DNA from: Anaerolineaceae bacterium 46_22 | GTDB taxonomy: Bacteria > Chloroflexota > Anaerolineae > Anaerolineales > Anaerolineaceae | Assembly (NCBI GenBank): GCA_001508595.1 | Contig: LGHA01000035.1 | Coordinates: 1 to 9,804 of the forward strand | Length of the DNA stretch: 9,804 bases | Reading direction: 5' to 3' | Shown: piece after piece, positions 6,503-9,804 of the stretch | How positions within the stretch are numbered: the first letter of the stretch is position 1 | Layout of the letters: every line of letters starts with the position of its first letter | Notes under the pieces: model-generated | Databases searched by the model: none | The model's input: only the letters and a program-made list of their open reading frames with translations | What the model was told of the DNA's origin: nothing | Position numbers and translations under genes: made by a program

Positions 6503-7855
6503 ATGACGACAGCATCCATCATTTTGGCGGCCGGCGAAGGCACGCGCATGCGATCAAAACTCCCAAAGGTTGTTCACCCGGTTGCCGGGAAACCCATGGT
6601 CTGGCACGCACTCAAAGCTGTTGAGTCTTTGGTGGATTTACCTCCTATTTTGGTGGTCGGTTTTCGCGCAAAGACTGTTATGGATGAAATTGGTGACCAG
6701 GCGGCATATACTTTTCAGGATGAGCAGCTTGGTACAGGACATGCAGTCGCATGTGCTCGGACTGCGCTTGAAGGCAAAGCCGACATGGTGTTGGTGACCT
6801 TTGCTGATATGCCCTTACTTCGCAAAGAATCGGTCCAGGGGATGATGGCATTGCATAAAAAGGGTGACAGCCCGGTCACAATGACCAGCTACATTGGCGA
6901 AGAGGCGCGTGGTTTTGGGCGTGTCGTTCGAGATTCGGCGAGGCATGTCATCGCGATTGTGGAACAAGCCGATGCCACACCTGAGCAGCTGGCGATCAGG
7001 GAATATAATTTGAGTGCCTATTGTTTTGACGCTGAATGGCTCTGGGAAGCATTAACACGCATCCCGATATCCTCAAAGGGCGAGTATTATTTGACCGATG
7101 TGGTTGCATTGGCAGTTGAAGATGGTTTTCAGGTTGAATCCTATGTGGTTGAAGACCCCTCAGAAGCAATTGGACCCAACAACCGTGTGCATCTGGCTGC
7201 TGCTGAAAAGGTGATGCGCCAGCGAATTAATCAACAATGGATGCTCGAGGGTGTGACCATTATCAATCCCGAGGTAACCTACATCGAAGCGGGTGTTCAG
7301 ATTGGGCAGGATACGGTCATTTACCCGAACACCTATTTGCGTGGGCGTACAGTGATCGGCGAGGGATGTGAGATTGGGCCGGATACGACCATTATCGATA
7401 CGCTTATAGGTAATAATGTAAAAATTCTTGCTTCAGTACTTGAGCAGGCAAAGGTAGCGGATCATGTGACTATGGGTCCATACTGCCATTTGCGCAAAGG
7501 TGCTGTTTTAGAAGAAGGCGTGCATTTGGGGAATTTTGGTGAGGTCAAGGACTCAACCCTGGGACCAGACACGAAAATGGGGCATTTTTCTTACATTGGC
7601 AATGCCCAAATTGGGAAGAATGTGAACATTGGCGCAGGGACGATCACCTGTAATTATGATGGTGAGAAGAAACACCCGACAGAAATAGGAGATGATGTCT
7701 TTATTGGGAGTGATACCATGCTGGTGGCACCGGTCAAAATCGGAGACCGAAGTAAAACTGGCGCAGGGGCGGTGGTAACACAGGATGTGCCGCCGGATAC
7801 GCTTGTGATAGGTGTGCCGGCCAAAGAAAAACGTAAGTTGGAGAAAAGTGACTGA
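6503..7855 (+). CDS. glmU: Bifunctional N-acetylglucosamine-1-phosphate uridyltransferase / glucosamine-1-phosphate acetyltransferase
   Basis: This cytoplasmic enzyme makes UDP-GlcNAc, the precursor of peptidoglycan and other surface glycans. It acetylates GlcN-1-P with acetyl-CoA, then transfers UMP from UTP. The 450 residues match the family (about 455). The N-terminal pyrophosphorylase domain (1 to about 228) shows the nucleotide loop LAAGEGTRM (8-16) and LPKV (20-23), EQLGTGHAV (74-82), ADMPLL with the metal-ligand Asp102, YNLSAY (168-173) with Asn169, and NNRV (226-229). The left-handed beta-helix acetyltransferase domain (about 250-440) shows hexapeptide repeats, Arg331, Lys349, catalytic His361 and Tyr364 (GHFSYIGN), and the hallmark NIGAGTITCNYDG (375-387). 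The usual Gly before the metal Asp is Ala here (FADMP), a mild variant. A GAAGGA Shine-Dalgarno lies 9 bases upstream. The 3' end overlaps the next gene by 8 bases, so it heads an operon with the membrane protein and cdd. Confidence 0.97.
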   Translation: MTTASIILAAGEGTRMRSKLPKVVHPVAGKPMVWHALKAVESLVDLPPILVVGFRAKTVMDEIGDQAAYTFQDEQLGTGHAVACARTALEGKADMVLVTFADMPLLRKESVQGMMALHKKGDSPVTMTSYIGEEARGFGRVVRDSARHVIAIVEQADATPEQLAIREYNLSAYCFDAEWLWEALTRIPISSKGEYYLTDVVALAVEDGFQVESYVVEDPSEAIGPNNRVHLAAAEKVMRQRINQQWMLEGVTIINPEVTYIEAGVQIGQDTVIYPNTYLRGRTVIGEGCEIGPDTTIIDTLIGNNVKILASVLEQAKVADHVTMGPYCHLRKGAVLEEGVHLGNFGEVKDSTLGPDTKMGHFSYIGNAQIGKNVNIGAGTITCNYDGEKKHPTEIGDDVFIGSDTMLVAPVKIGDRSKTGAGAVVTQDVPPDTLVIGVPAKEKRKLEKSD

Positions 7856-9128
7856 CGAAACCATAGTAATTGTAAGCGTAACAGCCGTTGTATTCTTGCT
7901 TGATTTACTGGTGAGTGTTGTTAAAGCCAGTTTCAGTCATGCAAGGTTGCCCTATTTGTTGAATTTACGGGAAAAACGAGGAGAAATTGTGGATCGCACT
8001 GTACAGGTGATTGAAGAACCGCGTTTGCGAACCAGCCTTCGCCTGGCTGTCATGTTCTTTCATTTCCTGCTGGCAGGTCTGCTAACCCTTTTGTTGAAAA
8101 ATTTTCAGCCTGGCATAGAAATATGGTTATTATTGATCTATTTGATCATCGGGATGATCCTGATTGTCTTGATTGAATACGGTGTTGAAGCTATTTTCAT
8201 TCAATCTGCAGAAGAAAATGCAATAAGGTTCAGATTTATTGGCAGCCTGATTAATTTTATTTTCTCCCCCTTTTCCGGAGTATTGCAGAAATTATCGGGA
8301 CCTGAGGTCAACAGCCTTACCATGGCATCGATGACTGAAGAGGATTTGAAGAATTGGGTTGAATCAGATCACCCAGAGGGTTCGCTTGAAAAGGGTGAAC
8401 GTGAGATGATCTACTCCATCTTCCAATTTGGAGATACCCTGGCGAAGGAAATCATGGTGCCTCGGATTGATGTGCTTGCGCTGGACATTAATTCCACACT
8501 GGCGGAAGCACGAGAGACATTTGTGCGCGCAGGGCATTCCCGTGTGCCTGTCTACGAAGATACGGTGGATAACATCGTTGGTTTGCTGTATGCAAAAGAT
8601 TTATTGAGCGTCAAAAAGGATGCAGGATCTATTGCAGATCACCGTGAACTTTTGAGACTGGCTTATTTTGTCCCTGAAGCGAAAAAAGTGGATGAATTGC
8701 TTGCAGAAATGCAGACACGCAGCATGCACATGGCGGTTGTCGTGGATGAATACGGTGGTGTTGCCGGGGTGGTCACACTGGAAGATATCGTCGAAGAGAT
8801 CATTGGCGAAATCCGTGACGAATATGACGAAAGTGAAGAAATGCCCTATCAAAAGATCAGCGACGATGAATATGTGTTTCTCGGTCGTGTAGATTTGGGC
8901 ATTTTTAACGAGGTCATGGGGACAGAAATTGCTACTGAAAATGCAGATACCATCGGCGGGTACATCTATGGAGAAATTGGCGATGTCCCTGTTGGGGGTG
9001 AAACCCTAAAGGCAGATGATGTGATTTTAACAGTAGACCAGGTTGTTGGTCGACGTATTACAAAAGTACGCGCAAAGCGTGAAATGATAAACCCCTTAGA
9101 AAAGGAAATGGCTAATGCTGACAAATGA
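7848..9128 (+). CDS. CNNM/DUF21-CBS-CorC_HlyC family membrane protein (divergent membrane domain)
   Basis: This is a membrane protein of the CorC/CNNM family, whose characterised members are linked to Mg2+ (or Na+/Mg2+) transport; older names are hemolysin C or TlyC. I chose GTG at 7848 (426 residues): it overlaps the glmU stop by 8 bases, has GGAG 4 bases upstream, and puts the first helix at residues 4-26. A GTG at 7812 would add 12 charged residues. Domains in order: DUF21 membrane region (helices about 4-26, 66-83 and 93-117, with a further hydrophobic stretch at 131-147), cytoplasmic CBS pair (about 203-256 and 267-322, with VPRIDVLALD, HSRVPVYE, VVDEYGGVAGVVTLEDI) and a C-terminal CorC_HlyC domain (about 340-412, TIGGYIYGEIG). 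The soluble part is canonical. The membrane part lacks the usual SxxET and E-x-x-PK motifs, so ion transport is uncertain. It is read with glmU and overlaps cdd by 14 bases. Confidence 0.9.
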   Translation: MTDETIVIVSVTAVVFLLDLLVSVVKASFSHARLPYLLNLREKRGEIVDRTVQVIEEPRLRTSLRLAVMFFHFLLAGLLTLLLKNFQPGIEIWLLLIYLIIGMILIVLIEYGVEAIFIQSAEENAIRFRFIGSLINFIFSPFSGVLQKLSGPEVNSLTMASMTEEDLKNWVESDHPEGSLEKGEREMIYSIFQFGDTLAKEIMVPRIDVLALDINSTLAEARETFVRAGHSRVPVYEDTVDNIVGLLYAKDLLSVKKDAGSIADHRELLRLAYFVPEAKKVDELLAEMQTRSMHMAVVVDEYGGVAGVVTLEDIVEEIIGEIRDEYDESEEMPYQKISDDEYVFLGRVDLGIFNEVMGTEIATENADTIGGYIYGEIGDVPVGGETLKADDVILTVDQVVGRRITKVRAKREMINPLEKEMANADK

Positions 9129-9516
9129 AATCAAAGATAAATTGATCCAAAGGGCAAAAGAAGCCTGGGGTCGAGCCTATGCGCCTTATTCGAATTACAA
9201 CGTGGGAGCGGCACTCCTGACAGAGTCGGGTGAAATTTATGACGGCGTCAATGTTGAAAATGCGGTATACCCGTTAGGCATTTGTGGAGAACGGACAGCA
9301 ATTTTTAAGGCCGTTTCAGAAGGGCATCGCTCATTCCAGGCGATTGCCGTTGTCACAAAGAATGGCGGCACACCTTGCGGTGCTTGCCGACAGGTAATGG
9401 CGGAATTTGGCCTGGATACGATTGTTCTGATCGCCAACACGGATGGCGAATTAATCCATCAGTTAACTGTCGCAGAACTCTTGCCTTATTCCTTTGGCGA
9501 GAAAGACATCAAATAG
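9115..9516 (+). CDS. cdd: Cytidine deaminase (short tetrameric type)
   Basis: This enzyme deaminates cytidine and deoxycytidine to uridine and deoxyuridine in pyrimidine salvage, in the cytoplasm. The 133 residues match the small homotetrameric class. The N-terminal APYSNYNVGAAL (23-34) and the ribose-binding NVENA (46-50) are present. The zinc site is complete: Cys57 in CGER with the catalytic proton shuttle Glu59, and Cys88 and Cys91 in PCGACRQ (87-93). The LLPYSFGE tail (122-129) is also typical. The start lies 14 bases inside the upstream gene, with AGGA 8 bases before it, indicating coupled translation. A strong terminator follows 23 bases after the stop, so this is the last gene of the glmU operon. 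Confidence 0.97.
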   Translation: MLTNEIKDKLIQRAKEAWGRAYAPYSNYNVGAALLTESGEIYDGVNVENAVYPLGICGERTAIFKAVSEGHRSFQAIAVVTKNGGTPCGACRQVMAEFGLDTIVLIANTDGELIHQLTVAELLPYSFGEKDIK

Positions 9517-9539
9517 GTTCAGAGATGGTTTTAAATTCC

Positions 9540-9578
9540 AAAAAGCGCATGCCGATTTACCGATCATGCGCTTTTTTT
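9540..9578 (+). terminator. Intrinsic terminator after cdd
   Basis: AAAAAGCGCATG (9540-9551) pairs with CATGCGCTTTTT (9565-9576) around a 13-base loop and runs into seven T residues (9572-9578). The GC-rich core is GCGCATG/CATGCGC. The A-run on the left arm could let it also work on the opposite strand. It separates the glmU operon from recO, which starts 21 bases later. The loop contains CCGAT twice (9552-9556 and 9560-9564). Confidence 0.93.
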
Positions 9579-9598
9579 AACTGAGAGTATAAGGTTTT

Positions 9599-9804
9599 AT
9601 GTCTTCAAAAGAAGCTCGGACCTATCACGCCCAGGCAATCGTCCTCAGTCATATTGAGTATGGTGAAGCGGACAGAATATTGAAGCTCTTCACCCTTGAA
9701 AAAGGCAAAATTAGCGCCATTGCAAAGGGCGTCCGGAAAATCCGTTCACGAAAAGCCGGGCATTTAGAGCCTTTTACACATGTAAATTTATTCCTGGCAA
9801 AGGG
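9599..9804 (+). CDS. recO: DNA repair protein RecO, N-terminal part (3' partial)
   Basis: RecO works with RecR and RecF to load RecA on single-stranded DNA at gaps and to anneal strands. Only the first 68 complete codons lie in the window. They start MSSKEARTYHAQAIVL and continue with YGEADRILKLFT, EKGKISAIAKGVRK, a conserved basic patch, and SRKAGHLEPF. This is the OB-fold domain that begins all RecO proteins, which are usually about 240-260 residues. The ATG has a TAAGG Shine-Dalgarno 4 bases upstream. It starts just after the cdd terminator, so it needs its own promoter or read-through. I saw no well-spaced -35/-10 pair in the 20-base gap. It is cut by the window end, not visibly broken. 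Confidence 0.95.
   Translation, partial: MSSKEARTYHAQAIVLSHIEYGEADRILKLFTLEKGKISAIAKGVRKIRSRKAGHLEPFTHVNLFLAK

Noticed and set aside
6249..6506. An 85-codon plus-strand frame before glmU
   Set aside because: It reads straight through the complete tRNA-Gln gene and lacks a Shine-Dalgarno, so it is not a real protein gene.
7812..7850. Upstream GTG start at 7812 for the CNNM protein
   Set aside because: It would add a charged 12-residue tail overlapping glmU by 44 bases; the GTG at 7848 has a GGAG just upstream and leads directly into the first membrane helix.
1..9804. CRISPR array, insertion sequence or phage genes
   Set aside because: No spaced direct repeats, transposase, terminal inverted repeats with target duplications, or phage proteins were found; the only tandem array is the in-frame 15-base linker repeat.

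Overview
The window looks like a chromosomal segment of a bacterium, most probably a member of the Chloroflexota (Anaerolineae-like). This rests on remembered similarity: the long lipoprotein substrate-binding protein with an acidic Glu/Pro linker and motifs such as LDGNG, LPGMPGYD and GWLEDIHD, and the DppC variant with a GQYD loop. No 16S or other taxonomic marker is present, so the assignment is an inference. All recognised genes are on the + strand.

Region 1 (1-6115) is a dipeptide/oligopeptide ABC importer operon. The order is ATPase 1 (dppD-like, 5' end outside the window), ATPase 2 (dppF-like, ATGA overlap), a 683-residue lipoprotein substrate-binding protein (SBP), two hairpins, then permeases dppB and dppC. 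The two ATPases would drive the DppB/DppC channel, and the lipid-anchored SBP would deliver the substrate.

The standout is the SBP. Its signal peptide, lipobox and acidic linker are normal, but the two halves of the SBP_bac_5 fold appear in reversed order. The half that is normally C-terminal (VRRGFAYAFD... to NPIFSADVYKTIYE) comes first. The half that is normally N-terminal (TITVASIGDP... to ILFNFNIQ) comes second. The protein stops exactly where the first half should begin. This is the signature of an in-frame circular permutation, or of an assembly error that mimics one.

Region 2 (6116-6502) holds a tRNA-Gln(UUG) gene with encoded CCA and a good sigma70-type promoter, plus two short palindromes. 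It has no convincing protein gene.

Region 3 (6503-9578) is a tightly overlapping housekeeping operon: glmU (UDP-GlcNAc synthesis), a CNNM/DUF21-CBS-CorC membrane protein with an eroded transmembrane motif, and cdd (cytidine deaminase). It is closed by a strong intrinsic terminator.

Region 4 (9599-9804) is the 5' end of recO (recombinational repair), cut by the window edge. CNNM-cdd-recO resembles the conserved ybeY-cdd-era-recO neighbourhood of many bacteria, here without ybeY and era.
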